This document shows, in pieces, positions 8,863 through 16,803 of a stretch of DNA of 64,000 bases. Numbering within the stretch: the stretch's first letter is position 1; each line of letters starts with the position of its first letter. Below the pieces are notes generated by a model, which saw only the letters and a list, made by a program, of their open reading frames with translations, had not been told where the DNA came from and made no database searches. Location: contig SCPD01000007.1 in assembly GCA_005502925.1 (NCBI GenBank), forward strand, positions 1 through 64,000. The letters are read 5' to 3'. The translations under genes and the position numbers were made by a program. This DNA is from Rhizobiales bacterium Y(2018) (lineage in GTDB: Bacteria > Pseudomonadota > Alphaproteobacteria > Rhizobiales > Aestuariivirgaceae).

Positions 8863-9960
8863 ATGCACGCTCCATCATCTTCACGCCTGACGCCTTCCCG
8901 AGTGCTGGCTGCGGCCCGCGCCTATCCTTTCAGCACGCTCCTCACCATCGGCCTTCTCTATGTCGCTTTGTGGCTTTCCTGGCACATCGTCGACTGGGCC
9001 TTCATCGCGGCGACATGGCAGGCCGAGGACCGCGCCGGTTGCAATCCCGATGGCGCCTGCTGGGCCTTCATCCTCAACCGCCTGCCGCAATTCACCTTCG
9101 GCTTCTATCCCGAGGCTGAGCGCTGGCGCGCCTGTATCGTGCTGCTGGCGCCGCCGGCCCTGCTCCTTCTCGCCATGGCTCCCGACTTCAAAGGCCGGCG
9201 CTGGGTCATCGCCGGCGGCTTCATCGCCTATCCGCTTGCCTCACTTGCACTTCTCTCCGGCGGATGGCTCGGGCTGACCCATGTGCCGAGCGACCAATGG
9301 GGCGGCCTGCTGCTCACCATGATCGTCGGCATCGGCGCCTTCGTGCTTTCCTTCCCGCTCGCCATTCTCCTGGCGCTCGCCCGCCTTTCGAAACTGCCGG
9401 CGCTGCGCTGGCTCACCATCGGCTTCATCGACTTCTGGCGCGGCATGCCTCTGGTCGCCGTGCTGTTCATGTCGGTGATCATGCTGCCGCTCTTCCTGCC
9501 GCCCGGCTACGAGATCTCGCGCCTCGGCCTCGCGCTGACCGGACTTACGCTTTATTCCAGCGCCTATCTGGCCGAGGTCATCCGTGGTGGCCTGCAGAGT
9601 GTCGGGCGCGGCCAGACGGAAGCCGCGCTGGCCCTCAGCTTCGGTTTCTGGCGCACCCAGACCTATATCGTCATGCCACAGGCGCTACGTGCGGTGCTGC
9701 CCGGCATCGTCAATTCGGTGATCGCGCTCTTCAAGGACACGACCTACGTGATGATCGTCGGCCTGTTCGATCTTCTCAACATCGTGACCGCGGCCCTCTC
9801 CGATGCGCGCTGGTTGGGGCTTGCCACCGAAGGCTATGTCTTTGTCGGTGTGATCTACTGGCTCCTCTGCTTCGCCCTGTCGCATGTCTCCAGCCGCCTC
9901 GAAGCGCAGCAGAGCCGTGTCATACGGCAGGACCGGGTCCTGACGGGGAGCACGCAATGA
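8863..9960 (+). CDS. aapM: amino acid ABC transporter permease (AapM-like)
   Basis: This is the second permease, 365 residues, with about eight transmembrane segments. The coupling loop reads [32 protein letters not shown] in shorter conserved pieces, and [15 protein letters not shown] is also characteristic of AapM. It pairs with the preceding permease to form the channel. Its stop overlaps the start of the ATPase gene as ATGA at 9957-9960, which implies translational coupling. Confidence 0.92.
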   Translation: MHAPSSSRLTPSRVLAAARAYPFSTLLTIGLLYVALWLSWHIVDWAFIAATWQAEDRAGCNPDGACWAFILNRLPQFTFGFYPEAERWRACIVLLAPPALLLLAMAPDFKGRRWVIAGGFIAYPLASLALLSGGWLGLTHVPSDQWGGLLLTMIVGIGAFVLSFPLAILLALARLSKLPALRWLTIGFIDFWRGMPLVAVLFMSVIMLPLFLPPGYEISRLGLALTGLTLYSSAYLAEVIRGGLQSVGRGQTEAALALSFGFWRTQTYIVMPQALRAVLPGIVNSVIALFKDTTYVMIVGLFDLLNIVTAALSDARWLGLATEGYVFVGVIYWLLCFALSHVSSRLEAQQSRVIRQDRVLTGSTQ

Positions 9961-10700
9961 CCGCGCCCACTTCCATCAAAGTGCGCGCGCTGTCGAAATG
10001 GTTTGGTTCCTGGTGCGCCTTGCAGGGCGTGTCGGTGGACATCGAAGGCGGCGCCTGCACCGTGCTGTGCGGTCCGTCGGGTTCCGGCAAATCGACCTTT
10101 CTGCGCTGCCTCAACGGGCTCGAGGAATGGCAGGCGGGCGAGATCGAGATCGGCGGCATCGCGGTGGGCGACCGGCCGCGTGCCCTCACCAGGCTCAGGC
10201 GCGATGTCGGCATGGTGTTCCAGAGCTTCAACCTGTTCCCGCATCTCTCGGTGCTCGACAATGTCACACTGGCGCCGCGCCGCCTTCTGCACCGCCGCCG
10301 GAAAGACGCGGAGGAACAGGCGATGCGGCTTCTCCAGCGCGTCGGCGTCGCCCGGCAGGCGGATAAGCTGCCGGCCGGCCTGTCCGGCGGCCAGAAGCAA
10401 CGGGTCGCCATCGCCCGCGCGCTCGCTATGGAGCCCAAGGTTCTGCTCTTCGACGAGCCGACCTCTGCGCTCGATCCCGAATCCGTGAAGGAAGTTCTGG
10501 ACGTTATGATCGAGCTGGCAAAAGGCGGCACCACCATGGTGGTGGTGACCCATGAGATGGGCTTTGCCCGCCGTGTCGCAAGCCGGGTCGTCTTTATGGA
10601 CAAAGGCCGCATCGTCGAGACGGCGGCACCCGACGCCTTCTTCACGTGCCCGTGCAGCGACCGGGCGAAGAGCTTCCTTGCCGATATCAGCCCGTCATGA
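9957..10700 (+). CDS. aapP: amino acid ABC transporter ATP-binding protein (AapP-like)
   Basis: This is the 247-residue ATPase that powers the importer. Walker [10 protein letters not shown] lies at residues 39-47, the Q-loop region is [17 protein letters not shown], the signature is LSGGQKQR, Walker B is [12 protein letters not shown] and the switch histidine is in [14 protein letters not shown]. Compared with the second aapP-type gene at the right end of the window, it carries an [13 protein letters not shown] insertion and a Cys-containing tail, so the two are not recent copies. Its last six bases overlap the stop of the opposite-strand DUF1275 gene. Confidence 0.94.
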   Translation: MTAPTSIKVRALSKWFGSWCALQGVSVDIEGGACTVLCGPSGSGKSTFLRCLNGLEEWQAGEIEIGGIAVGDRPRALTRLRRDVGMVFQSFNLFPHLSVLDNVTLAPRRLLHRRRKDAEEQAMRLLQRVGVARQADKLPAGLSGGQKQRVAIARALAMEPKVLLFDEPTSALDPESVKEVLDVMIELAKGGTTMVVVTHEMGFARRVASRVVFMDKGRIVETAAPDAFFTCPCSDRAKSFLADISPS

Positions 10701-10704
10701 CGGG
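10691..10704. repeat. 14-bp perfect palindrome at overlapping convergent stops
   Basis: CCCGTCATGACGGG is its own reverse complement and contains both the TGA of the ATPase gene and the stop of the DUF1275 gene, whose coding regions overlap by six bases. There is no loop and no T-run, so terminator function is doubtful. Confidence 0.4.
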
Positions 10705-11372
10705 TGGCCGTCGGTTTCTTTGAGCAGCACCGCGATCAAAGCCACAAGCGGCGGCACGATGAAGGCCCAGAGGCCGGCATAGGCGTAGAGGAGCGCCGCC
10801 GCGCCACAGCCGAGCGCGAAGGCCAGCACGGCGCCCAGCATGCGCGACAGCCGCGCTTTCGCCTGTTGATGCGCCTCGCCAGGGCCGCCATGCAACAGAT
10901 CGGCGACGTCGATCATGATCTGCGTCGTCGTCCCGGTCATCAGCGTCGACGGCGGAGTGGCCGACAAATGGATGCGGTGCACGGCATTCTGGACCGCCAT
11001 GCCGGCGACGAGCAGCATGCCGGTCAGCAGCGCCTGTGGCGCGTCGGCATCTGCGAAGGGACCAAAATAGATGGCGCTGGCGCAGCCGGCGGTAAGGAGC
11101 ACGAATTTCAAGATCAGGAGCCAGCGCAATTCCCTGGCCCCATGCTTCTGCAATGACGACCCGATCAGCCGCGTCAGCATGACCACGACGCAGAATACCG
11201 GCAAGGCCAGTAGCTTGCCGATCGTCCCCGACGTGCCGAGCACGAGCGAGGCCCCGAGTGTCACGAAGTTGCCGGTGACATGGGCCGTGAACAGTCCCGC
11301 CAGGGCGAGAAAACCGGCGGCGTCGACATAGCCGCCATTGAAGCTCAGAAGCGTTGGAACGGCTTTGCTCAT
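10695..11372 (-). CDS. DUF1275 (YoaK-type) membrane protein
   Basis: This 225-residue inner-membrane protein has about six hydrophobic segments and the family motif [32 protein letters not shown] in its first part, with [10 protein letters not shown]-like and [10 protein letters not shown]-like elements after the middle (here [12 protein letters not shown] and [11 protein letters not shown]). The function of DUF1275 proteins is not established; transport has been suggested. The ATG at 11372 overlaps the stop of the DoxX gene as ATGA, which fixes the start. It is the last gene of the coupled operon that begins at 14662. Confidence 0.85.
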   Translation of the reverse strand: MSKAVPTLLSFNGGYVDAAGFLALAGLFTAHVTGNFVTLGASLVLGTSGTIGKLLALPVFCVVVMLTRLIGSSLQKHGARELRWLLILKFVLLTAGCASAIYFGPFADADAPQALLTGMLLVAGMAVQNAVHRIHLSATPPSTLMTGTTTQIMIDVADLLHGGPGEAHQQAKARLSRMLGAVLAFALGCGAAALLYAYAGLWAFIVPPLVALIAVLLKETDGHPS

Positions 11373-11788
11373 CTGTCCTTGCCCACGCCATTGAGCAGGA
11401 GCGCGGCGCTCAGAAGTCCGCCCGCAATCGCCACATGCTCGAGGAACATCATCATTTGCCGGATACGATCCATTCCTTCGAACGTCCAGAACGGATGCGC
11501 AATCAGGGTCGCGAGCCCCGTGAAGCCGGCAAGCAGTCCGGCGCCCAGCCAGCACCACCTACTGGTGAGCAGCAGAAGGGAACCGCCGATTTGCGTCGCG
11601 ATGACCGCGAAGGCAAAGACGCCAGCGGGAGATAGTCCGACTCCAGCCATCTCGGCGACCGCCCCCTCGAGATCGACAAGCTTCATGATACCGCTGACCA
11701 GAAAGGGTGAAGCCAGAGCAACACGCGCCAGGAAGCTCAGACCGGGTATCGCCAAAAGTGATCGGATCGGATTTGGGATCGTCTGCAT
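11369..11788 (-). CDS. DoxX family membrane protein
   Basis: This is a 139-residue protein with four predicted membrane segments. LARVALASPFLVSGIMKLVDLEGAVAEM and FLEHVAIAGGLLSAALL are typical of the DoxX/SURF4-like family, which includes quinone-reducing oxidase subunits and detoxification proteins of unclear mechanism. The ATG at 11788 overlaps the stop of the upstream amidohydrolase gene as TGATG, and its own stop overlaps the next start as ATGA. Five extra upstream residues are possible but less likely. Confidence 0.85.
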   Translation of the reverse strand: MQTIPNPIRSLLAIPGLSFLARVALASPFLVSGIMKLVDLEGAVAEMAGVGLSPAGVFAFAVIATQIGGSLLLLTSRWCWLGAGLLAGFTGLATLIAHPFWTFEGMDRIRQMMMFLEHVAIAGGLLSAALLLNGVGKDR

Positions 11789-13728
11789 CAAAAGGCCCAG
11801 CAACTGCAGCCCAGGCTTCCCCAGAAGCTGCCTTCATCCGCCACCGGCACAGTGGCGGCAAGGGCGCGCGCATGGTCATGGCCATGCACGCCGCAGACAT
11901 GGGCACAGCCGCAGGCGGTTTTCGCCAGACCATTCCCATCCGCCTCGGCGCGTTTGTGATAACCGCCATGGAGGCGCGCCGGTGACCAGTCCGGCATGGC
12001 GGGCGGCAATGGCGGCGCCAGGAACGCATAGTCGCCGGCACCGTGTACGGGTTTGCCGCCCAGAAGCGTCAGCACGCTTTCGATATCCTGAATCTGGTCT
12101 TCGGGGACCGAGAAGTAATCCCGATCGAGCACCACGAGATCGGCAAGCTGGCAGCGCTTGATCTGGCCTTTCTTGTTGGCTTCTGTCGAAAACCACGTAT
12201 TGGCTTCTGTCCACAGGCGCAATGCCGCCTCACGGTCGAGAAGATTGCGCTGTGGATAGAGCCGGAGCCCGCCGACCGTGCGCCCGGTCACGAGCCACGA
12301 AAGCGACATCCAGGGATTGTAGCTCGCCACCCGGGTCGCATCGGTACCGGCGCCCACCGGCACGCCGGCCACCAGCATACGAGCAACGGGCGGCGTTCGC
12401 TCGGCCGCCTTGGCGCCATACCGCTCGACGAAGTATTCGCCCTGATAGGCCATGCGGTGCTGCACCGCGATGCCGCCCCCCAATGCCGCAATGCGATCGA
12501 TATTCCGCTCGCTGATCGTCTCGCAATGGTCGAAGAACCAGTTGAGCCCGGTGAGCGGGATGTCCTTGTTGACCTTCTCGAAGACATCGAGCGCCCGCCC
12601 GATCGTTTCGTCATAGGTGGCGTGGAGGCGCCACGGCCAGCGGTTCTCGGCAAGCAGCCGGACGACCGGTTCGAGGTCGCCCTCCATCGACGGCGGCATG
12701 TCCGGCCGCTCGATGCGGAAATCCTCGAAGTCCGCCGCCGAATAGACGAGCATCTCGCCCGCGCCATTGTGGCGGTAGAGATCATCGCCCTGTCCCGGCT
12801 TGACCTTGCCGATCCAGTTGCGGAAGTCGCCGAGTTCCTGCTTCGGCTTCTGGGTGAAGAGATTGTACGCAATGCGTAAGGTCAGCGCCCCTTCCTGGTG
12901 CAGTTTCTCGATGATCTCGTAATCTTCCGGATAATTCTGATAGCCGCCGCCGGCATCGATGACCGAGGTCACGCCGAGCCGGTTCAGCTCGCGCATGAAG
13001 TGACGGGTCGAATTGAGCTGATATTCGGGCGGCAGCTTCGGCCCTTTGGCCAGTGTCGCATAGAGGATCGTCGCATTGGGTTTGGCGATCAGGAGGCCCG
13101 TAGGGTTGCCATTGCCATCGCGCACGATCTCGCCGCCCGGTGGATCGGGCGTGTCCTTGCCGTAGCCCACGGCCCGCAAGGCGGCGGCATTGAGGAGCGC
13201 CCGGTCATAAAGATGCAGGATGAAGACCGGCGTGTCGGGCGCGGCGGCATTGATCTCCTCCAGCGTCGGCAGCCGCTTCTCGGTGAACTGGTACTCGGTG
13301 AAGCCGCCGACCACCCGCACCCATTGCGGCGGTGGCGTCACCGCCACCTGCCGCTTCAGCATGGCCATGGCCTCGGCGAGCGAGCGCACGCCATCCCATT
13401 TGAGCTCCATATTATAGTTGAGCCCGCCGCGGATGACATGCAGATGGCTGTCGATGAGGCCCGGTATAGCCCGCCGGCCACCAAGATCGATGACCTGCGT
13501 CTCAGGGCCGGCAAGCGCCCGCATGTCCGTCTCGGTGCCGACGGCAAGGAAACGGTCGCCGGCGATGGCGACGGCTTCCGGATTGGGCACCGATCGGTCG
13601 AGCGTGGTGAAGCGGCCATTGACGAGAATGAGATCGGCGACCATCCGGGCTGCCTCTGTTGTTGAAATCCATGCGCCGAGCGCGACCGAAGCGCCGCCCA
13701 GCGCCAGCTTCCGGCGGTTCAGGCTCAT
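11788..13728 (-). CDS. amidohydrolase of the YtcJ/Amidohydro_3 type with Cys/His-rich tail
   Basis: This is a 646-residue metal-dependent hydrolase. The N terminus MSLNRRKLALGGASVALGAW looks like a twin-arginine or lipid-anchor export signal. The catalytic domain starts near residue 30 (ADLILVNGRFTTLD) and has DSHLHVIRGG with the HxH metal ligands near residue 93, a central DHCETISER and GAGTDATRV near residue 464. The substrate of this family (amides, esters, formamides) is not predictable. Oddly, the last 60 residues after the metal domain contain CGCAHVCGVHGHDHA and CSCW, an apparent extra metal-binding tail. ATGA overlap with the XapX gene upstream and TGATG with DoxX downstream mark one operon. 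Confidence 0.85.
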   Translation of the reverse strand: MSLNRRKLALGGASVALGAWISTTEAARMVADLILVNGRFTTLDRSVPNPEAVAIAGDRFLAVGTETDMRALAGPETQVIDLGGRRAIPGLIDSHLHVIRGGLNYNMELKWDGVRSLAEAMAMLKRQVAVTPPPQWVRVVGGFTEYQFTEKRLPTLEEINAAAPDTPVFILHLYDRALLNAAALRAVGYGKDTPDPPGGEIVRDGNGNPTGLLIAKPNATILYATLAKGPKLPPEYQLNSTRHFMRELNRLGVTSVIDAGGGYQNYPEDYEIIEKLHQEGALTLRIAYNLFTQKPKQELGDFRNWIGKVKPGQGDDLYRHNGAGEMLVYSAADFEDFRIERPDMPPSMEGDLEPVVRLLAENRWPWRLHATYDETIGRALDVFEKVNKDIPLTGLNWFFDHCETISERNIDRIAALGGGIAVQHRMAYQGEYFVERYGAKAAERTPPVARMLVAGVPVGAGTDATRVASYNPWMSLSWLVTGRTVGGLRLYPQRNLLDREAALRLWTEANTWFSTEANKKGQIKRCQLADLVVLDRDYFSVPEDQIQDIESVLTLLGGKPVHGAGDYAFLAPPLPPAMPDWSPARLHGGYHKRAEADGNGLAKTACGCAHVCGVHGHDHARALAATVPVADEGSFWGSLGCSCWAF

Positions 13729-13997
13729 CCCTTGTCCATCCCATCAGATGAATCGGCCTTGCTGCGTTGCGGCAGTTCACCGAAGACATGCGGACTGCAT
13801 TCCGAAGCGAACCACGACAGGCTGACCGGCTCTCCGGCGACCAGCCTTTTCGCCAAGGGCACCGTCTGCTCACCGATCAGGATGCCGAGAAGCCCCAGCA
13901 GCGCCACCACCGGCGGCGCCGGCGAGCGGACATCCAGCAGCGCATAAATGACGCCGACCAGAAGTCCGACCGCCAGCGAGACGAGATAGAGCTTCAT
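13725..13997 (-). CDS. XapX domain (DUF1427) small membrane protein
   Basis: This 90-residue protein has two hydrophobic helices and the XapX-type sequence VGLLVGVIYALLDVRSPAPPVVALLGLLGILIGEQTVP, given here in parts: VGVIYALLDVRSPAPP and LLGLLGILIGEQ. XapX proteins have no established function and are commonly linked to hydrolase genes. The C-terminal 40 residues are polar. The start overlaps the stop of the cysteine hydrolase gene and the stop overlaps the amidohydrolase start, both as ATGA. Confidence 0.86.
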   Translation of the reverse strand: MKLYLVSLAVGLLVGVIYALLDVRSPAPPVVALLGLLGILIGEQTVPLAKRLVAGEPVSLSWFASECSPHVFGELPQRSKADSSDGMDKG

Positions 13998-14662
13998 ACT
14001 TTGGCGCCCGCCTCGCTCGCATGCTCGCCGAGCATCGTCTTGGCATAGATGATGCCGAGACCGTAGCCGCCGCCAAGACGCCTGGCGATGCCGGTGGTGA
14101 GCTCATAGGTCTCGCCACGCGCCCAGTCGCGCTGCAGCTCGAGCAGATATTGGAGAGCGGTCATCGGGCGGGCACCTGCCTGCACCATGCGTTCCATGGC
14201 GCGCTCATGCGCTTCATCCGAGACGTCGCCGCAGGCATCGGCGATCACATAAATCTCGAAGCCCTGATCGATCGCCGAAAGTGCCGGTCCGACGATGCAG
14301 ACCGACGTCCACAGGCCCGCCAGCACGATCCGGCCTTTGCCGATCTTGTTCACTCGATCGGTAATGTTCTTGTCTTCCCAGCTGTTCATCGAGGTACGGT
14401 CGGTCACCTCGACTTTGGGAAACGCCACTTTGATCTCGTCGAAGATAGGACCGGAGAAAGTCTTCTCGGCCACCGTAGTCAGGATGGTCGAGACCTTGAA
14501 TCCGGCCGCGGCGGCGGCAACGAGGGCGGCATTATTGCGCAGCAGGATGGGATCGATCGACTTCGTGGCAAAAGCCATCTGCGATTGATGATCGATCATG
14601 ATGAGCGTGTGGTCGCCGGGCGAGAGAAGAGTTCTTCCGGGCACGGGCGCAGCGGTTGGCAT
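13994..14662 (-). CDS. isochorismatase-family cysteine hydrolase
   Basis: This is a 222-residue cytosolic hydrolase of the isochorismatase-like fold. The nucleophile is Cys122 in GLWTSVCIVGPAL, preceded by a cis-peptide-forming region, and the acid is Asp24 in IMIDHQSQMA. The enzyme resembles YcaC-type hydrolases of unknown substrate more than true isochorismatases. It is the first gene of a five-gene coupled operon and is divergent from the HxlR regulator at 14754. Two further family members occur at 45861 and 46497, but they differ clearly from this one. Confidence 0.87.
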   Translation of the reverse strand: MPTAAPVPGRTLLSPGDHTLIMIDHQSQMAFATKSIDPILLRNNAALVAAAAAGFKVSTILTTVAEKTFSGPIFDEIKVAFPKVEVTDRTSMNSWEDKNITDRVNKIGKGRIVLAGLWTSVCIVGPALSAIDQGFEIYVIADACGDVSDEAHERAMERMVQAGARPMTALQYLLELQRDWARGETYELTTGIARRLGGGYGLGIIYAKTMLGEHASEAGAKV

Positions 14663-14711
14663 GATGAGCGGTCCTGTTGATCGGTTGTTGCGGGATCGGA
14701 TTCATCCTATG

Positions 14712-14748
14712 CTCGACGAAATTTTTTTGACCAGTAGTAATCGTCGAG
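14712..14748. promoter_or_regulatory. inverted repeat, candidate HxlR operator
   Basis: CTCGACGA (14712-14719) and TCGTCGAG (14741-14748) are perfect inverted copies 21 bases apart, in the spacer between the hydrolase operon and the HxlR gene. HxlR-type dimers bind such dyads in divergent promoters. If it is an operator, translation of HxlR should start at 14754, not at 14709, which lies upstream of it. Confidence 0.5.
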
Positions 14749-14753
14749 TAACC

Positions 14754-15101
14754 ATGGACGCACGATCCGCTGAGGCGAGTTTCGCGAAGACCGGCTGCCA
14801 GCTGGATGAGCTTCTCAAATTCCTGGCGCAGGAATGGATGACGCACATCGTCTGGACTCTGGCGCGTGAAGACACCATTCGGTTCGGCGCCTTGCGCCGC
14901 GCTTTGCCCGGCGCCATTTCGGCCCGTGTGCTGTCGCTGCGCCTCAAGACGCTGGAGGCGCACGGCCTCGTCACGCGCACCGATATCGGCGCCAAGCCCC
15001 TCCATGTCGAATACAGCCTGACGCCGGAAGGCCGTAATCTCGATGCCGCCCTGCGCCGGAACGAAATACTGTCGGCCCGCTTCAACTTTCCCGGCCAATA
15101 G
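14754..15101 (+). CDS. HxlR-type winged-helix regulator
   Basis: This is a 115-residue protein with the HxlR domain: LAQEWMTHIVWTLAREDTIRFGALRRAL, then AISARVLSLRLKTLEAHGLVTRTD and the wing VEYSLTPEGRNL. A Cys at residue 15 (KTGCQLDE) is in the position used by redox- or aldehyde-sensing members, which is suggestive only. HxlR proteins usually control the neighbouring operon, here the hydrolase, XapX and amidohydrolase genes. I chose the ATG at 14754 because an ATG at 14709 would precede the dyad at 14712-14748 and adds fifteen unconserved residues. Confidence 0.87.
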   Translation: MDARSAEASFAKTGCQLDELLKFLAQEWMTHIVWTLAREDTIRFGALRRALPGAISARVLSLRLKTLEAHGLVTRTDIGAKPLHVEYSLTPEGRNLDAALRRNEILSARFNFPGQ

Positions 15102-15131
15102 AAGCTCATCTATCGGCTCAGTTCCCCGTCG

Positions 15132-15156
15132 GGAACCTATTCTCACGTGAGACGTT
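15132..15156 (+). promoter_or_regulatory. EcfG-type general stress promoter
   Basis: GGAAC (15132-15136), 16 bases, then CGTT (15153-15156) match the alphaproteobacterial general stress sigma factor consensus GGAAC-N16/17-CGTT. The predicted transcript starts near 15163 and leads into the four-gene membrane protein operon. The spacer contains a perfect 12-bp palindrome, and a 6-bp inverted repeat overlaps the -35 box. Confidence 0.8.
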
Positions 15157-15194
15157 GTCCCACGCAGAGTTATTTTCAATGCGAGGACAAATCA

Positions 15195-15647
15195 TTGGCT
15201 AAAGCAAGTAAAGCCCGCCGGCCGCGGGCCACGGCACCAAGGAAGAGCACCGCCAACCGCCTCTTCGATGACGCTTTGTCATTGGCATCCACGCTCGCCG
15301 ACGGCCGTAAGCGCGCCGGTGCTGACAAGATCGTCGAGTTCGCCGAGGCGGCCCGGCATTTCGGTGAAACCCTCGACGATTTCCCGCAGCTGCGCGCCTA
15401 TAGCGACACGGCTGCCGACAACCTCGATAACCTGGCGGACTATATTGTCGCGACCGACATACCGGACATGCTGGACGACTTCGCCGGCTTCGCCCGCCGC
15501 CAGCCGGTCGCCACCTTGACGCTCGGCGTCGCCGCCGGTCTCGCGGTAACGCAACTGATGCATGGCTGGCCGATTCCCATGAAGAAGCGGAAATCGTCAG
15601 CCGGTCGTGGCCGGAAGCGTCGGACCCCACGCAAGGCCTTGAATTAG
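15195..15647 (+). CDS. basic small membrane-associated protein, YqjD-like role inferred
   Basis: This 150-residue protein is not a family I can name with certainty. It has basic ends (KASKARRPRATAPRKS at the start, RGRKRRTPRK at the end), an amphipathic middle (residues about 35-95) and one hydrophobic helix (TLTLGVAAGLAVTQLMHGW). That layout resembles ribosome- or nucleic-acid-tethering proteins such as YqjD. A TTG at 15195 with GAGGA seven bases upstream is the probable start, because the longer frame from 15147 begins upstream of the predicted EcfG transcript start. It is the first gene of the stress operon. Confidence 0.7.
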   Translation: MAKASKARRPRATAPRKSTANRLFDDALSLASTLADGRKRAGADKIVEFAEAARHFGETLDDFPQLRAYSDTAADNLDNLADYIVATDIPDMLDDFAGFARRQPVATLTLGVAAGLAVTQLMHGWPIPMKKRKSSAGRGRKRRTPRKALN

Positions 15648-15676
15648 CCTCGCGCGTCTAGTCGCAGGAGATCGGC

Positions 15677-16069
15677 ATGGCGGAAACCGACGGCAAGCCT
15701 ATGGACGACTCTCTCGCCGGATCGTTCGACACGCTCAAGCGTGACTTCACCGCCTGGTTCCTGGCGGAGCGGGCCTTGCTGCGTGCGCGCATGAATTCGA
15801 GTGCGCGGCGTATGGCGCTGGCGGCAGGCTTGGCCTGCTTCGGCGTGATGATCGTGTTCATCGCGCTGATCGTGCTGGCCGATGTTCTGGTTCAGCTTCT
15901 GATCGTGTCGTTCGGTCCGATAACCGCCGGGCTCGTCGTCGGACTTGGCCTGCTGCTTGTCGCACTTCTTCTGATTGCCGGGGCGATCATGCTGTTGCGC
16001 AAACCCGACCCGTTGAGCGGGCACTTACGCAGCTCGGCGAAATTCATCTGGAGCCGGTTCCATGACTGA
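15677..16069 (+). CDS. phage-holin-like superfamily (YqjE-type) membrane protein
   Basis: This 130-residue protein has two long hydrophobic helices (about residues 52-80 and 85-108) after a soluble N-terminal part, as in the Phage_holin_3_6/YqjE family. Despite the name, these chromosomal proteins are not lytic holins; YqjE is membrane-bound and coexpressed with YqjD in stress. The ATG follows GCAGGAG. Its stop overlaps the next gene by eight bases (16062-16069). Confidence 0.82.
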   Translation: MAETDGKPMDDSLAGSFDTLKRDFTAWFLAERALLRARMNSSARRMALAAGLACFGVMIVFIALIVLADVLVQLLIVSFGPITAGLVVGLGLLLVALLLIAGAIMLLRKPDPLSGHLRSSAKFIWSRFHD

Positions 16070-16379
16070 TCTCGCCGCGCTCGAAGCCGAGGCCGTTCGC
16101 CGGCGTGAGGAATTCGCCAACAGCTTGCGCAAGTTAAAGCCGAAGCTGACGCCACTTGGTCTGGCCGACGAAGCTTTGCGCCGGCTCGACCCGCAAGCGC
16201 AAGCGGTCGCCGCCACCGGCCGGACGCTGCGCCGTAATCCGCTGCCTGTCCTCCCGCTGCTGCTCGGGCTCGGCTGGCTGATGCTCGAGGCGCGCAAGCC
16301 GGCGAAGGCCGCCAAGCCGAAGCGGCCGAAGCTGAAACGCAAAGACAAACCCCTGATCACATCGCAAAAGAAGGAATGA
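16062..16379 (+). CDS. DUF3618-type small membrane protein
   Basis: This 105-residue protein begins LAALEAEAVRRREEFANSLRKLKPKLTP, similar to the DUF3618 start in which a short helix precedes a membrane helix, here PLPVLPLLLGLGWLML. The last 30 residues are almost all Lys, Pro, Ala and Arg. Function is unknown. The overlap with the preceding gene and the four-base gap to the next suggest coupled translation and a joint role in envelope stress. Confidence 0.72.
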   Translation: MTDLAALEAEAVRRREEFANSLRKLKPKLTPLGLADEALRRLDPQAQAVAATGRTLRRNPLPVLPLLLGLGWLMLEARKPAKAAKPKRPKLKRKDKPLITSQKKE

Positions 16380-16383
16380 CATC

Positions 16384-16803
16384 ATGAAAACACCAAGAGC
16401 ACGCAAGACCCGCAAGGCCGGCCGCAAGGCGGCCAAGGCCTCGACCGCGCAGCTTCTCCAGGACAATGCCGGCATGGCGCTGCGCCGCGGCCGCGATACG
16501 TTGAGCCGCGCCTATGACTGGGCGCATGAAGCCGGCAACACCGGTCTGGGATCGCTGCGCATGCCGCGCCGCGCCGATATCAGCCATCTCGCCGAAGCCA
16601 ATCCGCTCCTGCTCGGTGCGGTGGGCTTAGGGCTAGGCGTCGCCATCGGCACGCTTTTCCCGCGTGGCATGGGCCGGGCTCGCCCGGCTTCTAAGGCACG
16701 GGATACCAATGGCTCATCAACCACGGCGAAGTCGGCCAGCCGCCGGCGTCCGAAAAAGGCCCGCGCGGTGAAAGCCCGCCCGGCTCCGGCCAGCGCGAGC
16801 TGA
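16384..16803 (+). CDS. basic single-pass membrane protein, function unknown
   Basis: This is a 139-residue protein with Lys/Arg-rich ends (KTPRARKTRKAGRKAAKAS and RRRPKKARAVKARPAPAS) around a polar amphipathic region and one hydrophobic segment (NPLLLGAVGLGLGVAIGTLFP). It resembles the tail half of DUF883/ElaB/YqjD proteins, which have a glycine-rich membrane helix, but the motif is not exact. It is the last gene of the EcfG-controlled operon. Its stop codon directly abuts the valS stop on the other strand in TGATCA. Confidence 0.7.
   Translation: MKTPRARKTRKAGRKAAKASTAQLLQDNAGMALRRGRDTLSRAYDWAHEAGNTGLGSLRMPRRADISHLAEANPLLLGAVGLGLGVAIGTLFPRGMGRARPASKARDTNGSSTTAKSASRRRPKKARAVKARPAPASAS

Noticed and set aside
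14598-14753. Longer HxlR starts at 14598 and 14709
   Set aside because: They overlap the divergent hydrolase gene or precede the dyad and add unconserved residues.
15677-16069. Holin-like gene as sign of a prophage
   Set aside because: No other phage genes are near; the YqjE-type family is chromosomal and the operon has a stress promoter.
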